From Pseudohongiella sp. (GTDB lineage: Bacteria; Pseudomonadota; Gammaproteobacteria; Pseudomonadales; Pseudohongiellaceae), in contig NZ_DRFV01000015.1 of the NCBI RefSeq assembly GCF_011050365.1, forward strand, positions 186,001 through 250,000: a stretch of 64,000 nucleotides of DNA. Direction: 5' to 3'. The position numbers and the translations under genes were made by a program. Under the pieces are notes generated by a model that was given only the letters and a program-made list of their open reading frames with translations, was not told the DNA's origin and made no database searches. Positions 1 through 11,278 of the stretch are shown piece after piece (the stretch's first letter is position 1; every line of letters starts with the position of its first letter).

Positions 1-128
1 TTTCACATTAAAGGCTTTTTGCTGGCTGATTCATGCCCAGAGTTTACGATGGATCGCTGCTCAACGCCAGTATCCAAGCATCTGAAACAAAAGGGTATAA
101 AGCCGGGACACAATTGACAGGCAGAAAC
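1..128. other. non-coding left edge, nothing recognised
   Basis: I see no gene here. A TTGACA hexamer lies at 114-119 but no matching -10 element follows at a usual distance. The stretch lies beyond the terminator of tRNA-Pro and may belong to a neighbouring gene's control region outside the window. Confidence 0.4.
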
Positions 129-165
129 AAAAAAGAGAGCAAACCTGCGGTTCGCTCTCTTTTTT
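129..165 (-). terminator. intrinsic terminator after tRNA-Pro
   Basis: Twelve-base perfect stem (129-140 with 154-165) carrying an A-run on one side and a T-run on the other. The inner loop can pair further (AACC with GGTT). Read on the minus strand it lies 36 nt after the tRNA-Pro 3' end and finishes in six T. The symmetry would let it work in both directions. Confidence 0.85.
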
Positions 166-200
166 GCAGGCATTTTTGATGGTACCGAATGCCCTGTATT

Positions 201-277
201 TGGTCGGAACGGCAGGATTTGAACCTGCGACCCCTACACCCCCAGTGTAGTGCGCTACCAGACTGCGCTACGCCCCG
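201..277 (-). tRNA. tRNA-Pro (anticodon GGG)
   Basis: 77-nt cloverleaf on the minus strand: acceptor CGGGGCG pairs with CGTTCCG (two G-U pairs), D stem GCGC/GCGC, anticodon stem CTACA/TGTAG around a 7-nt loop with GGG, T arm GCAGG-TTCAAAT-CCTGC, and an encoded CCA end. It reads CCC and CCU proline codons. It has its own promoter upstream and a strong terminator downstream, so it is a single-gene unit. Confidence 0.97.
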
Positions 278-291
278 AAAATCGAGCTGGC

Positions 292-319
292 ATTATACTT
301 GCCCTGCGCCGGCTTGCAA
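292..319 (-). promoter_or_regulatory. sigma-70 promoter of tRNA-Pro
   Basis: On the minus strand TTGCAA (314-319), a 16-nt spacer and a perfect TATAAT (292-297), about 15 nt before the tRNA 5' end. The -35 box lies inside a perfect 12-bp palindrome GGCTTGCAAGCC (311-322). Confidence 0.8.
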
Positions 320-333
320 GCCTGGGCAGAGAT

Positions 334-371
334 AAAAAAGGCGGCCCGGGGGGAACCTGGCCGCCTTTTTT
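334..371 (-). terminator. intrinsic terminator after the TonB receptor gene
   Basis: Thirteen-base stem (334-346 with 359-371), GC-rich at its inner end with an A-run/T-run at the base. It lies 54 nt past the stop codon of the receptor gene on the minus strand and ends in six T. Confidence 0.88.
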
Positions 372-424
372 ATTGTAAGACCATGTAATGCGCCGGCACT
401 ACTGCCTGCCGGCACGGACACAGC

Positions 425-3349
425 TTACATTTCGAACGTCACCCGGCCATATACCATACGGCCAGTCGGGTCATACAGGAATGACTCCATGCCACCGAGC
501 ATCGGCACTTTCTGTGGCAGCCTGTCAAACAGGTTGCGTGCCCCGACAGTAAACGCGAATTCACCACCAAATGCCTGCAAACCGCGATAGTTATAGCTGG
601 CATCAGTGATGGTAGACGCGCGCAGCACATCAACGTCACGGTAGTTGCTGAATGGCAGGAACCGCTGGAACGAGAAATTGCTGGAATCGAACGTCATGTC
701 GTCCAGGTACCGGACAGTGACATTGACGCTGTGCTGATCTTGCGTCCAGCCCAAGCGCACATTCGCCTTCCATTCCGGCATTGGCGGCACCGCGCCGGTG
801 AGAGCATTCTGATTACCTACAGCTTCCACCACTTCACGATCCGGTGACAGCTGATACTGGTAGGTATCTACGAATGTTGCATCGACGCCGACATTGAACA
901 TACCCAGATCGGCAATCGGGAACAGATAGTCGAACTTGATATCAATGGCTTCCACCAGCATGCTGGATGCATTGGTATCGCTGCTGATGATGCGGTCTAT
1001 CTGCGCCACGTTATTGGGGTCGCGCTGGATCCGGGGATCAGATTGCGGGCTGGCAACCCAGGAACGAACCATGTCTATCGGCGGTGTGCCAGTACCTGAG
1101 TAGCCAGTAGCCTGACGGAAGTTAAAGAAGTCCGAGGCCAGAATATCGGCGGTGGTTGACGAGATAATACGGTCAGTAAAATCGGTCTCGCTGTAGTCGA
1201 TATCGAGCGTCATGCCTTCCAGCAGGTTCAGTGTAATGCCCACGCCCATGGTATCCGCTGATTCCGGTACCAGATCAGGGTTACCCTGAGAACAGTTCGC
1301 GGTGAACGCAGCAAATGTCGTAAACGGATCTGCCACATTGGTCAGACCGCAGGACTGCGGAGCATTCAACTGGTTGAGTGATGGCGCAATGAAGGATGTC
1401 CCTTTGGTTGCACGTATCGACATCCAGTCAGTCGGCAGGTAGATAAGTCCGAACTTGGGATCAGTCGAGCTCTGCCCGGTACTGTACTCCTCGTTGCGCA
1501 AGGCAACCTGAAGCTCCAGGTTGTCAAGCACAGGCAGTGCCAGTTCCCCAAAGAACGCGTCCGCAGAACGGCCATCGCTGAACGGGAACAATTGAGTGCC
1601 GATAAATACGTCACCGGTCAGGCTGTGCAGACTGGGTGTATTATCGAAGCGGTCTTCACGACGCTGATAACCAATCGCCGCACCAATCTGTCCGCCCGGC
1701 AACTCAAAACCACCCGGCGCAATCACACCGTTAAACACCAGGTCCAGCGTCTGCAAGGTGTCGACGTCGTCTACCCGGTTCTGAACGTAAGTGGAGTCGG
1801 CTACAGCCTGCGTATTCAGATTATTGCCGTCTGGCGAGACAAACGGATTAAAACAGGCGTCCCGGTCATTGACCACGTCGCAATTCAGACCCTGGGTCAA
1901 CATACCCAGGCTGAAGTTGTTGGCACGACTGTTATCAGTAGAGCGCGCATACATGTAGGTCGCCTTACCATCCCAGCCGTCAACAAAAGGAACGGTGAAA
2001 TCAGCTGTCAACGCAGTACGGAAGCCGAACAGCAGACCGGAGCCAACAGTGGAGCCATCGGCCCCCAGCTGCGATGGCAACGTACCGTGTTTGCCCCAGG
2101 GGCGCCAGGCAGAGAATTCAACATCTTCATTGAACGGGATGCCATTTGGATCCTGGATAACCTGACCATTCTGACCACGATCGGGCACGCCATCGCCATT
2201 CGCATCAAGCGCATACAATTGATTGCCGCTGGCATCCTGAGCGGGGAACGGGTTGCCAGGGATTTCACCACGGATCGCAGGCAGTTCGCCGGTACGGCCA
2301 CCCGGGTTGGAAGGAGAGCCCCGGTTGGCTGTCCAGCGCTTGTAATAGCTCCACTGGCCCGACAGCGTCAGGTCTGAGCTGACATCATAGGTTACATGAG
2401 TGAAAGCCTGAGCGGAATCCTGCTCCGCGCGATAGTCCCAGAACTCACCGAAGTCAAACCAGCATTGGCCGCCAAACGTGAAGCCATTGGGGTTGTTGCC
2501 AACCTGGGTAGGATCCTGACGCACGCCACCGCAATTGGGGTCGGAGCGCACAGCCGTGGCACCGGTCAGCTGGCCGTTTTCGTCACGCACCGGAACCCGG
2601 TAACGGCCCGGATTGGGTGTGCTTGACGAGGTCAGGCCGGCATTCATCTGTTCCGGACGATCGATCATGCGCAGGCGACCGTTGGTACGATACTCACCGG
2701 CCACCACAATATCAAAACCGTTCCACTCGGTACCGGCCAGCAGACTGACCTGGTCATCGGTATAATCACCACGGTCATCACCTTGGCGGTAAACTTCGAC
2801 GCGCACACCGTCGTAGGACTTGCGCGGTACAAAGTTCACTACGCCAGCGACAGCTTGCGAACCGTACAGCGCGGCAGCGCCATCTGTCACGATATCCATG
2901 CGGCCTATCGCGATCTGTGGCAGAAACGTATTGACGTTGGTGCCAATGACACGCATGCCATCGACCAGATTCAAGGTTGCACCTGCCCCCAAACCACGCA
3001 GGTTGATTGAAGTGGCTGTGCTGGACGCGCCAGTCAGGGAGTTTTGGGTAATTGATGAGCCCTGGTTGAAACTCAGGCTGTTGATGACATCACCCATATT
3101 AGGTGTGCCTTCGGTGGCAATGTCTTCGGCGTCAAATTGAAGAATGGGCGACGCCGCCTGGAAACCTTCGGTACGTCGAATAAAGGAGCCGGTAACGACA
3201 ACCTCTTCTATATCGGTTGCTCCCTGCTGAACGTCTTCTATTTCAGCAGTTTGTTGCGCCATGGCGGCGCCCGTGGGAACGAGTAGACTGGCTGCAATCG
3301 CTGCGGACAGCAGACTGACTCTGTAGGTAAAAACAGAACGTGATTTCAT
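425..3349 (-). CDS. TonB-dependent outer-membrane receptor
   Basis: 974-residue outer-membrane beta-barrel transporter driven by TonB-ExbBD. A signal peptide spans about residues 1-31 (hydrophobic core, AMA cleavage site); an IEEVVVTGS segment at 47-55 is the usual TonB-box/plug entry, and the plug runs to about 170 with the typical NLRGLG and LVDG turns. The rest is barrel, rich in D/N/G loops. The chain ends in TFEM, so the usual terminal Phe is third from the end. It stands alone: no periplasmic binding protein, hydrolase or sigma/anti-sigma pair is adjacent, so the substrate cannot be read from context. The family type is common in marine gammaproteobacteria that take up oligomers or metal complexes. 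Start chosen because the signal peptide begins there. Confidence 0.93.
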   Translation of the reverse strand: MKSRSVFTYRVSLLSAAIAASLLVPTGAAMAQQTAEIEDVQQGATDIEEVVVTGSFIRRTEGFQAASPILQFDAEDIATEGTPNMGDVINSLSFNQGSSITQNSLTGASSTATSINLRGLGAGATLNLVDGMRVIGTNVNTFLPQIAIGRMDIVTDGAAALYGSQAVAGVVNFVPRKSYDGVRVEVYRQGDDRGDYTDDQVSLLAGTEWNGFDIVVAGEYRTNGRLRMIDRPEQMNAGLTSSSTPNPGRYRVPVRDENGQLTGATAVRSDPNCGGVRQDPTQVGNNPNGFTFGGQCWFDFGEFWDYRAEQDSAQAFTHVTYDVSSDLTLSGQWSYYKRWTANRGSPSNPGGRTGELPAIRGEIPGNPFPAQDASGNQLYALDANGDGVPDRGQNGQVIQDPNGIPFNEDVEFSAWRPWGKHGTLPSQLGADGSTVGSGLLFGFRTALTADFTVPFVDGWDGKATYMYARSTDNSRANNFSLGMLTQGLNCDVVNDRDACFNPFVSPDGNNLNTQAVADSTYVQNRVDDVDTLQTLDLVFNGVIAPGGFELPGGQIGAAIGYQRREDRFDNTPSLHSLTGDVFIGTQLFPFSDGRSADAFFGELALPVLDNLELQVALRNEEYSTGQSSTDPKFGLIYLPTDWMSIRATKGTSFIAPSLNQLNAPQSCGLTNVADPFTTFAAFTANCSQGNPDLVPESADTMGVGITLNLLEGMTLDIDYSETDFTDRIISSTTADILASDFFNFRQATGYSGTGTPPIDMVRSWVASPQSDPRIQRDPNNVAQIDRIISSDTNASSMLVEAIDIKFDYLFPIADLGMFNVGVDATFVDTYQYQLSPDREVVEAVGNQNALTGAVPPMPEWKANVRLGWTQDQHSVNVTVRYLDDMTFDSSNFSFQRFLPFSNYRDVDVLRASTITDASYNYRGLQAFGGEFAFTVGARNLFDRLPQKVPMLGGMESFLYDPTGRMVYGRVTFEM

Positions 3350-3448
3350 CCATAGACCTCTTGATGCTTATTATGATTGTTCGGTCTGCCATGCTGATGG
3401 GATGCATGACATCGATCGGCAATATATTTTGCCTGTTATGCTAAAGGT

Positions 3449-3460
3449 GTGCCGAGGCAC
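3449..3460. promoter_or_regulatory. dyad GTGCC-GA-GGCAC in the receptor upstream region
   Basis: Two 5-bp arms separated by 2 bp in the 250-bp gap before the receptor gene, about 100 bp upstream of its start. The loop is too short for a terminator; a protein-binding dyad is possible. I see no convincing promoter hexamers, so the role is open. Confidence 0.25.
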
Positions 3461-3601
3461 TTTTTGCACGTTATGGACTATATCACTGCAGAAAATGATG
3501 TAAAGGGAAGAAGTGAAGGATTGTTACACTTTCGATCGGGCGAGTGTTCGATACGGCACCTTAGTTCTGCGCTAAGCAACCGCCGGGTGGCAAGACAGGA
3601 T

Positions 3602-3955
3602 TCAGAGAAGTGACAGCGCTTCTTCCAGTTCTTTGATCATCTGCTTGAGCTCACCTGACTCTACCGCAGATCCGGCAGTCGTCTCCTGATGGCCATTCAT
3701 GCGTTGACGCGCGCCACCAATAGTGAAGCCCTGTTCATATAATAAAGATTTGATCTGGCGTATCAGAAGTACATCTTCACGCTGGTAATATCGACGATTG
3801 CCGCGACGTTTGACAGGTTTTAACTGAGGAAATTCCTGCTCCCAATAGCGCAGTACATGAGGTTTTACCGTACACAGTTCACCGACCTCACCAATAGTGA
3901 AGTAACGCTTCGCCGGTATTGGCGGAAGTTCCTTGGTGCTATTGGGTTCCAGCAT
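3602..3955 (-). CDS. MerR-family transcriptional regulator
   Basis: 117-residue small MerR-type protein. Residues about 17-70 form the winged helix-turn-helix ([11 protein letters not shown], then [14 protein letters not shown] and [10 protein letters not shown]), followed by a helical stretch for dimerisation. There is no cysteine-rich effector domain, so it is not a metal sensor of the classic type. Its start overlaps the 3' end of ihfA by 17 nt, so it is translated from the same message. This ihfA-merR pairing is a conserved gammaproteobacterial arrangement; its target is not known to me. Confidence 0.9.
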   Translation of the reverse strand: MLEPNSTKELPPIPAKRYFTIGEVGELCTVKPHVLRYWEQEFPQLKPVKRRGNRRYYQREDVLLIRQIKSLLYEQGFTIGGARQRMNGHQETTAGSAVESGELKQMIKELEEALSLL

Positions 3956-4250
3956 ACTTTTCTACCCGTGCCTTCAGCTTCTGGCCTGGCCGGAATGTGA
4001 CAACACGTCGTGCCTTGATAGGAATTTCTTCACCTGTTTTAGGGTTGCGGCCCGGACGTTGTTTTTTATCGCGCAGATCGAAATTGCCGAATCCGGACAA
4101 CTTGACCTGTTCGCTGCTTTCCAATGCCAGGCGTATCTCCTCAAAAAACTGTTCAACCAGTTCCTTGGCCTCACGTTTATTGACACCTAATTCATCAAAC
4201 AAGCGTTCAGCCATCTCAGCTTTTGTCAGCGCGCCCTTCTCCATGCTCAT
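3939..4250 (-). CDS. ihfA: integration host factor subunit alpha
   Basis: 103-residue DNA-bending protein that pairs with IhfB. It carries the N-terminal helices ([15 protein letters not shown]) and the beta-arm signature [12 protein letters not shown] followed by [13 protein letters not shown]. It overlaps the pheT stop by 4 nt (ATGA), showing translational coupling at the end of the thrS-pheT operon, the standard place for ihfA. IHF made here could assist sigma-54 promoters such as those suggested elsewhere in the window. Confidence 0.97.
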   Translation of the reverse strand: MSMEKGALTKAEMAERLFDELGVNKREAKELVEQFFEEIRLALESSEQVKLSGFGNFDLRDKKQRPGRNPKTGEEIPIKARRVVTFRPGQKLKARVEKYAGTQ

Positions 4251-6661
4251 TTCCTTAACTTTGCATTAAATTTGTCTTCCAGGCCTTTGACACAACGCTC
4301 AATTATCACATTGATATCGTCGTCGCCTAGAGTGCGCGAAGGATGCTGCCAGGTCAAGCCCAGGGCGACACTTTTTTCGTTTTTACCCAGCGCATCGCCT
4401 TGAAATACATCAAATATTCGCAACCCCACAAGGTATTCGCCGGCTTCCGCCCGCAAAACCTCACGCAAAGCCTGAGCAGACACCTGGTGCTCGATGACAA
4501 TTGCCAGGTCCCGGCTCACTTCGGGGAACCGGGACAGGGGGCTGAATTCCGGCACTTTTGCCGCCAGCAATGCGTCAAGTTCGATCTCGAACACGAATAC
4601 CCGCTGACTGAAGTCAAGCTCACGCTGCAGCCGCGGCGCGAGAGCGCCTATGAGGCCTACATGTCTGCCATTCAGTACAATTCTGGCGCACTGTCCGGCG
4701 TGCAAGGCCTGATGCTCGGCATTCGCGAAACTGAAAGTATCGGCATGCCCCGTCAGTCCCATCAGTGTTTCCAGATCGCCTTTGATGTCAAAGAAGTCGA
4801 CAAATTGCCGGCCCTGAGACCATTCCATCGGCTCGCGGGTGCCATATACCAGGCCGCCCAGCATCTCGGGTTGTCGGATAGTCTGCTCGTGGTCACCTTC
4901 CCGGCGCAGAAACACCTGACCCGTCTCAAACAGCCGAACGCGGGACTGTTGTCGATTTACATTGTGTTTCAGTGTGCTGATAAGTCCTGGCCAGAGGCTG
5001 GTTCGCATGACTGACATATCGGCGGAAATCGGATTTTGTAAAGGTACCGGTGGCGGGCTCGCTTGCACTGCCGCCATCAGACCGGGCTCCACGAAGCTAT
5101 AGGTGATGACCTGCTGATACCCAAGCGTGACCAACCGCTCACGCAGACGAGTTATGCTGACGACGGATTCTGGCTGTTCCGGCAGTTGCATGCGTACTGC
5201 CGGCCGTGTAACAGGCAGTTTGTCGTAGCCATGAACCCGGGCCAGCTCTTCAATCAGGTCCACCTCGATGCTGATATCAAAGCGGAATGAAGGCACTGAA
5301 AATCGCATCGTATCGTCAGATTGTGCTATAAGTTCAACCCCCAGGCCACTGAGAATACTGATAATATTTTCGTCGCTCATGGTCATGCCAAGCAACCGGG
5401 CGACGTGGGTCGGCTTAAGGGACACTTCGCGCGTCGCCGGCAGGTCGCCCAACTGCTCAGTCACCGGCCCTGCCTCGCCGCCACATATCTGCAGCAATAG
5501 TGAGGTCGCACGCTCCATCGCCATGGCCTGTAAGCCGAAATCCACGCCACGCTCGTAGCGATGCGAGGCATCAGTGTGCAGCCCGTAACGGCGGGCGCGG
5601 CCGGCAACGGCCAGAGGTGCAAAAAACGCGCACTCCAGAAACACATCGCGTGTGTTTTCAGTGACGCCACTGTGCTCGCCGCCCATGATACCGGCCAGTG
5701 CCAACGGGCCGGAGGCATCTGCGATCAGCAAGGTGTCAGTATCAGGTTGCACAGTTTTGCCATCCAGCAGCACAAGCTCATCATCAGGCGTGGCCAGGCG
5801 CACACAGATTTCCTGTTGTAACCGTGCCAGGTCAAAGGCGTGCATGGGCTGGCCGAGCTCCAATAGCACATAGTTGGTGATATCAACCACCGGATCTATG
5901 CTGCGTAAACCACAGCGGCGCAATTTTTCCTGCATCCACAGCGGTGTGGGTGCGGCAACATCAATATTGCGAACAACCCGCCCCAGATACCGGGGACACG
6001 CATCCGTCGCTGATATGCTGACCGGGAAGGTATCCTCGATTGTCGCGGGTACTATCGGCATCTCCGGAGCGGCTACCGGTATGCCATTTAGTGCACCTAT
6101 TTCACGCGCAATACCATTGATGCCAAGACAGTCGCCGCGGTTGGGCGTCAGGTCGAGTTCAAAGAAGGTGTCGTTGAGGTCGAGATAGCTGCGTATATCC
6201 GTGCCGACGGGGGCCTCTGCGGGTAATTCAAACAGACCGTCAGCCGCCTCGGACAGGCCCAGCTCTGCCGCCGAGCACAGCATGCCGAAGGACTCGACGC
6301 CACGCAGTTTGGCTTTCTTGATGCGAAACGGTTTGCCCTCATCTGCGCCCGGGAGCTCAGCACCAATAGTGGCATACGGCACTTTGAGACCGGCGCATAC
6401 GTTTGGTGCACCACAAACAACCTGCAGCCTTTGTGTGCCATCATCGACAGTGCAGACACGCAACTTGTCTGCATCCGGGTGCGGCTGTACATCAACAACC
6501 TGTGCCACGATGACGCCGCTGAATGTGGCGGCAACCGGACCGTGTGCATCCACTTCGAGGCCCGCCATGGTGAGTTGGGTTACCAGCCTTTCCGGCGTCA
6601 GGATCGCCTGGTCAGCGCTCGCATCCAGCCACTCACGAATCCATTGTTGTGTGAAGATCAT
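4247..6661 (-). CDS. pheT: phenylalanine-tRNA ligase beta subunit
   Basis: 804 residues, normal for bacterial PheT. It charges tRNA-Phe as an alpha2-beta2 enzyme with PheS. Visible parts: the tRNA-binding OB fold at about 40-150 (HPDADKL at 61-67), the B3/B4 editing region in the middle, the B5 domain, and the C-terminal ferredoxin-like anticodon-binding domain from about 706 ([12 protein letters not shown]). It lies 44 nt after pheS and overlaps ihfA by 4 nt. Confidence 0.98.
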   Translation of the reverse strand: MIFTQQWIREWLDASADQAILTPERLVTQLTMAGLEVDAHGPVAATFSGVIVAQVVDVQPHPDADKLRVCTVDDGTQRLQVVCGAPNVCAGLKVPYATIGAELPGADEGKPFRIKKAKLRGVESFGMLCSAAELGLSEAADGLFELPAEAPVGTDIRSYLDLNDTFFELDLTPNRGDCLGINGIAREIGALNGIPVAAPEMPIVPATIEDTFPVSISATDACPRYLGRVVRNIDVAAPTPLWMQEKLRRCGLRSIDPVVDITNYVLLELGQPMHAFDLARLQQEICVRLATPDDELVLLDGKTVQPDTDTLLIADASGPLALAGIMGGEHSGVTENTRDVFLECAFFAPLAVAGRARRYGLHTDASHRYERGVDFGLQAMAMERATSLLLQICGGEAGPVTEQLGDLPATREVSLKPTHVARLLGMTMSDENIISILSGLGVELIAQSDDTMRFSVPSFRFDISIEVDLIEELARVHGYDKLPVTRPAVRMQLPEQPESVVSITRLRERLVTLGYQQVITYSFVEPGLMAAVQASPPPVPLQNPISADMSVMRTSLWPGLISTLKHNVNRQQSRVRLFETGQVFLRREGDHEQTIRQPEMLGGLVYGTREPMEWSQGRQFVDFFDIKGDLETLMGLTGHADTFSFANAEHQALHAGQCARIVLNGRHVGLIGALAPRLQRELDFSQRVFVFEIELDALLAAKVPEFSPLSRFPEVSRDLAIVIEHQVSAQALREVLRAEAGEYLVGLRIFDVFQGDALGKNEKSVALGLTWQHPSRTLGDDDINVIIERCVKGLEDKFNAKLRK

Positions 6662-6705
6662 GTCTTAATGCTCTTTTGATTGCAGTGCCGCTTGAGTTAC
6701 ACAGT

Positions 6706-7725
<1,020 letters not shown>

Positions 7726-7753
7726 TTAATCCGCTTATACCATGAATGCACAA

Positions 7754-7788
7754 AGCCGGAACGGGACAGTGGAAAACCCGGACCGGCT
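7754..7788 (-). terminator. hairpin between rplT and pheS (possible attenuator)
   Basis: AGCCGG and CGGG segments pair with CCCG and CCGGCT around an 11-nt loop, 23 nt past the rplT stop. Only a weak T tract follows, so it is likely to be a partial terminator or a message-stabilising structure. In E. coli the same gap carries the pheM attenuator; I find no Phe-rich leader peptide here. Confidence 0.5.
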
Positions 7789-7810
7789 CTGCAAGAGGTA
7801 ACGTTTTTAC

Positions 7811-8167
7811 TTACGCCAGTGCGGCTTTTGCCTGATTCACCAGCGCGGCAAAGGCTGCTTTGTCATGCACAGCCAGATCAGCCATAACTCGACGATCGAC
7901 AGCAATGTTGGCTTTTTTCAGGCCAGCGATGAGCTGGCTGTATGTCATACCATTGACACGTGATTGCGCGTTGATACGCGTAATCCACAGTGAACGGAAT
8001 ACCCGCTTCTTGGTACGACGGTCGCGGTAGGCGTACTGGCCGGCTTTGATAACCGCCTGGAACGCTACGCGATAAACACGACTACGGGCACCGTAGTAAC
8101 CTTTTGCCGCTTTCAGAATCTTTTTGTGACGGCGACGTGCCGTTACGCCTCGCTTAACTCGGGCCAT
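7811..8167 (-). CDS. rplT: 50S ribosomal protein L20
   Basis: 118-residue, strongly basic rRNA-binding protein needed early in 50S assembly. The sequence matches the family from the start ([19 protein letters not shown]) through [20 protein letters not shown] to a C-terminal globular domain. A good Shine-Dalgarno (GAGGAG type) precedes the ATG. In related bacteria L20 represses its own operon by binding the rpmI leader. It lies 26 nt after rpmI. Confidence 0.98.
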   Translation of the reverse strand: MARVKRGVTARRRHKKILKAAKGYYGARSRVYRVAFQAVIKAGQYAYRDRRTKKRVFRSLWITRINAQSRVNGMTYSQLIAGLKKANIAVDRRVMADLAVHDKAAFAALVNQAKAALA

Positions 8168-8193
8168 ATCAGTCTCCTCGGTATCCTAAATGA

Positions 8194-8388
8194 TTAAATT
8201 TTACGCAACATACGGTCGATCAACGGTTTGTCGCTGGCCGCAACCAGAGAAGTACCGCGCAGATGACGTTTGCGCTTGGTGGTCATTTTGGTGAGGATGT
8301 GGCTTTTATTAGCGCTTTTGCACTTCCAGCCAGAGGCTGTTTTCTTGAAGCGCTTGGAGGCGCCACTATGGGTCTTCATCTTGCTCAT
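8194..8388 (-). CDS. rpmI: 50S ribosomal protein L35
   Basis: 64-residue basic ribosomal protein beginning [17 protein letters not shown] and ending MLRKI, as the family does. A start six codons upstream is possible, but the ATG at 8388 fits the family N-terminus and has GGAG 10 nt before it. It sits between infC and rplT in the conserved order; the 70-nt infC-rpmI gap is where L20 autoregulation acts in other bacteria. Confidence 0.95.
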   Translation of the reverse strand: MSKMKTHSGASKRFKKTASGWKCKSANKSHILTKMTTKRKRHLRGTSLVAASDKPLIDRMLRKI

Positions 8389-8458
8389 TCGGGTATTACT
8401 CCGCATTTATCAGCCATCACTGGCGATACAGTTTAGATAATTGAAAGTCTGACTGGTG

Positions 8459-8998
8459 TCAGGCTTTCTTCTTCTTCGTCGGCGCCAGAACCATAACGAT
8501 CTGACGACCTTCCATCTTGGGGTCCTGCTCGACGGTACCGTACTCTTCCAGATCCTTAGCGATCCGCTGTACCAGTTCGAGACCAAGATGCTGATGGGCG
8601 AGTTCGCGTCCGCGGAATCTTAACGATACCTTGGCCTTGTCCCCATCTTCTAGGAAACGTATCAGGTTGCGTAGTTTTACCTGATAATCCCCTTCTTCCG
8701 TCCCTGGTCGAAACTTAATTTCTTTAATCTGTGTCTTGCGCTGCTTTTTCTTGCTGGCAGCCTTCTGCTTCTTGATGTCAAAGACATGCTTGCCGTAATC
8801 CATGATTTTGCAGACTGGTGGCTCGGCATCAGGAGCGATCAACACCAGGTCAAGCTTCGCCTCAGCGGCCTCAGCTCGTGCTTCCTCAATCGTCACAACA
8901 CCTTTTTGTTCACCATCGGCCAAAACCAGCCGGACTTCCGTGGCGTCAATGTTTTCGTTAATGACGGGTTTTTTGGAACTGCTCTTCATATTGGACAG
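8459..8998 (-). CDS. infC: translation initiation factor IF-3
   Basis: About 176-179 residues. IF-3 keeps ribosomal subunits apart and checks start-codon pairing. The N domain (PVINENI...[14 protein letters not shown]), lysine-rich linker and C domain ([19 protein letters not shown]...[12 protein letters not shown]) are all present. The first ATG is at 8989, but its distance from the only Shine-Dalgarno (AGGAGAG) is 15 nt. An in-frame CTG at 8996-8998 sits at the ideal 6 nt. infC classically uses a rare start codon so IF-3 can limit its own synthesis; I therefore place the start at the CTG, with the ATG as alternative. Confidence 0.9.
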   Translation of the reverse strand: MSNMKSSSKKPVINENIDATEVRLVLADGEQKGVVTIEEARAEAAEAKLDLVLIAPDAEPPVCKIMDYGKHVFDIKKQKAASKKKQRKTQIKEIKFRPGTEEGDYQVKLRNLIRFLEDGDKAKVSLRFRGRELAHQHLGLELVQRIAKDLEEYGTVEQDPKMEGRQIVMVLAPTKKKKA

Positions 8999-9043
8999 CG
9001 TCTTCTCTCCTGTATAAGTTCAAATTGGTCGGCCTTGCGACCT

Positions 9044-10963
9044 TCAGTTACCGGTACGACCCAAGCGTGTGACCGCTGTTGCCAGATGGTCTGCAAACGC
9101 CTCGATTGTCATGGTACCCAGATCCTGGCCGTCCTGCGTGCGGACGGAAATCTGACCATTTTCCATTTCACGGTCACCGGCCACCAGAAGGAACGGTACC
9201 TTCTGCATTGTGTGCTCGCGGATTTTAAAGCCGATCTTCTCATTTCTCAAGTCCGCACTGACACGAAAACCCTTTTCTGCCAATATTCTACGCACTTTTT
9301 CACAATAATCGCCCTGTTTGTCAGTAATATTGAGAATTACCGCCTGCTCGGGGGCCAGCCACACCGGCAGCGCGCCGGCATAATGTTCGATCAGAACGCC
9401 TATAAAGCGCTCGAATGAGCCCAGAATGGCGCGGTGTAACATGACCGGTACCTTGCGGTTGCCATCTTCAGCCACATACTGTGCGCCAAGACGTTCCGGC
9501 ATGGAGAAATCTACCTGAATCGTGCCACATTGTTGTACACGGCCCATGCAGTCTTTCAGTGAGAATTCGATTTTGGGGCCATAGAAGGCACCTTCACCGG
9601 GCAGCAACTCCCAGGCCAGACCGCTATTGTTCAACGCCTGGCGCAGAGCCTCCTCTGCCTTGTCCCACATCTCATCGCTGCCGACCCGCTTTTCCGGTCG
9701 GGTGGACAGGCGCAAGATGATTTCGTCAAAACCGAAATCCTTGTACACCTGGAACAGCAACTCCATAAACTGCGCCACTTCTTCCTGAATCGCCGATTCG
9801 GCGCAGAATATATGCGCGTCATCCTGGGTAAAGCTGCGCACGCGCATCAGCCCGTGCATGGAACCTGAGGGCTCAAAACGGTGACAGGAGCCGAACTCAG
9901 CCAGCCGCAAGGGCAGATCGCGGTAGCTCTTCAGACCCTGGTTGAACACCTGCACATGGCAGGGGCAGTTCATCGGCTTGATGGCGTACATGCGGTTTTC
10001 AGACTCGACACTGAACATCTCGTCGGCAAACTTGTCAGCATGCCCGGATTTTTCCCACAATGTATAGTCGACCAGCTGAGGCGTCCGGATCTCCTGATAA
10101 CCGTTGTCGTTCTGCAGTTTCTGCATGTAGTGCTGGATGGTCTGATAGATTGACCAGCCTTTGGGATGCCAGAACACCATGCCAGGGGCCTCTTCCTGGA
10201 AATGGAACAGGTCGAGTTTCTTGCCAATTTTGCGGTGATCGCGCTTTTGCGCCTCTTCCAGACGGAACAGGTAATCGGCCAGGGCTTTTTTATCGCCCCA
10301 CGCCGTGCCATAAATACGTTGCAGCATTTCGTTGTTTGAGTCGCCACGCCAGTAGGCGCCGGCAACCGACGTCAGTTTGAACGCCTTGAACTTGCCGGTG
10401 TTGGGCACGTGCGGGCCGCGACACAGGTCAACAAAATCACCCTGGCGATAAAACGAAAGCTCTTCGTTACCCGGGATGTCCCTGATAATCTCAACTTTGT
10501 ACTTCTCACCCATGCTGTCAAACATGGCAATGGCGTCATCACGACTCATCACCTCCCGTGACACGGGCAGATTTTCCTTGACGATGTCTCCCATCACTTT
10601 TTCGATCTGTTCCAGATCTTCAGGGGTGAAGGCGCGCTCGTAAGCAAAGTCGTAAAAAAAGCCGTCGTCTATGACCGGACCAATGGTGACCTGCGCCTCC
10701 GGAAACAGACGCTGCACTGCCTGTGCCATCAAGTGCGCACAGGAGTGGCGGATCACGTCCAGGCCTTCCGGGTCACGCTCAGTGATAATCGCCAGCTCTG
10801 CATCATCGGTCATCAGATACGATGTATCTACCAGAGTGCCATCCACACGACCAGCCAGAGCGGCTTTGGCGAGTCCGGCACCGATGGATTCAGCTACTTG
10901 AGCAACCGTTACGGCCGCATCAAAGTTGCGTTGACTACCGTCAGGAAGAGTAATTGCAGGCAT
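9044..10963 (-). CDS. thrS: threonine-tRNA ligase
   Basis: 639 residues, the normal length. Order: TGS domain (1-62), editing domain with the H73-x3-H77 pair (HSCAH) that removes mischarged serine, class II catalytic core with zinc ligands near MNCPCH, and the C-terminal anticodon-binding domain from about 535. It is the first protein gene of the operon running to the merR gene. tRNA-Val lies 88 nt upstream in the same direction and may share its transcript. infC follows after a 45-nt gap. Confidence 0.98.
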   Translation of the reverse strand: MPAITLPDGSQRNFDAAVTVAQVAESIGAGLAKAALAGRVDGTLVDTSYLMTDDAELAIITERDPEGLDVIRHSCAHLMAQAVQRLFPEAQVTIGPVIDDGFFYDFAYERAFTPEDLEQIEKVMGDIVKENLPVSREVMSRDDAIAMFDSMGEKYKVEIIRDIPGNEELSFYRQGDFVDLCRGPHVPNTGKFKAFKLTSVAGAYWRGDSNNEMLQRIYGTAWGDKKALADYLFRLEEAQKRDHRKIGKKLDLFHFQEEAPGMVFWHPKGWSIYQTIQHYMQKLQNDNGYQEIRTPQLVDYTLWEKSGHADKFADEMFSVESENRMYAIKPMNCPCHVQVFNQGLKSYRDLPLRLAEFGSCHRFEPSGSMHGLMRVRSFTQDDAHIFCAESAIQEEVAQFMELLFQVYKDFGFDEIILRLSTRPEKRVGSDEMWDKAEEALRQALNNSGLAWELLPGEGAFYGPKIEFSLKDCMGRVQQCGTIQVDFSMPERLGAQYVAEDGNRKVPVMLHRAILGSFERFIGVLIEHYAGALPVWLAPEQAVILNITDKQGDYCEKVRRILAEKGFRVSADLRNEKIGFKIREHTMQKVPFLLVAGDREMENGQISVRTQDGQDLGTMTIEAFADHLATAVTRLGRTGN

Positions 10964-11051
10964 AGGATGAGATGTTTATCAGTTAAGGGTCTGTTTAAAC
11001 AAAAGCAACACCAAAAGCGGCTCGTGAGACGCCGTCTTCTGGGCAGAAAGG

Positions 11052-11128
<77 letters not shown>

Positions 11129-11201
11129 GTAATTCGCTTTACAACTATTTACAGTAATCGCCGACCAAACTGCTGCGAGGGTGCTTTTATCAAGGTTGGC
11201 G

Positions 11202-11230
11202 ATTATAGGGGCAGTACGCCCAAACTACAA
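11202..11230 (-). promoter_or_regulatory. sigma-70 promoter of tRNA-Val (and perhaps thrS)
   Basis: TTGTAG (11225-11230), 17-nt spacer, perfect TATAAT (11202-11207) on the minus strand. No strong terminator is visible between tRNA-Val and thrS, so it may also feed the thrS operon. Confidence 0.75.
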
Positions 11231-11278
11231 TAGCAAGTGCCGGAGTTGCCTGTGCTTTTTATCGATATTAGCGCCGTT

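Noticed and set aside
104-140. Plus-strand promoter from TTGACA at 114
   Set aside because: No -10 element at 16-18 nt; the following sequence is the terminator stem.
1592-2377. 261-codon open frame on the plus strand inside the TonB receptor gene
   Set aside because: Antisense to a clear family gene, no ribosome site, no recognisable motifs.
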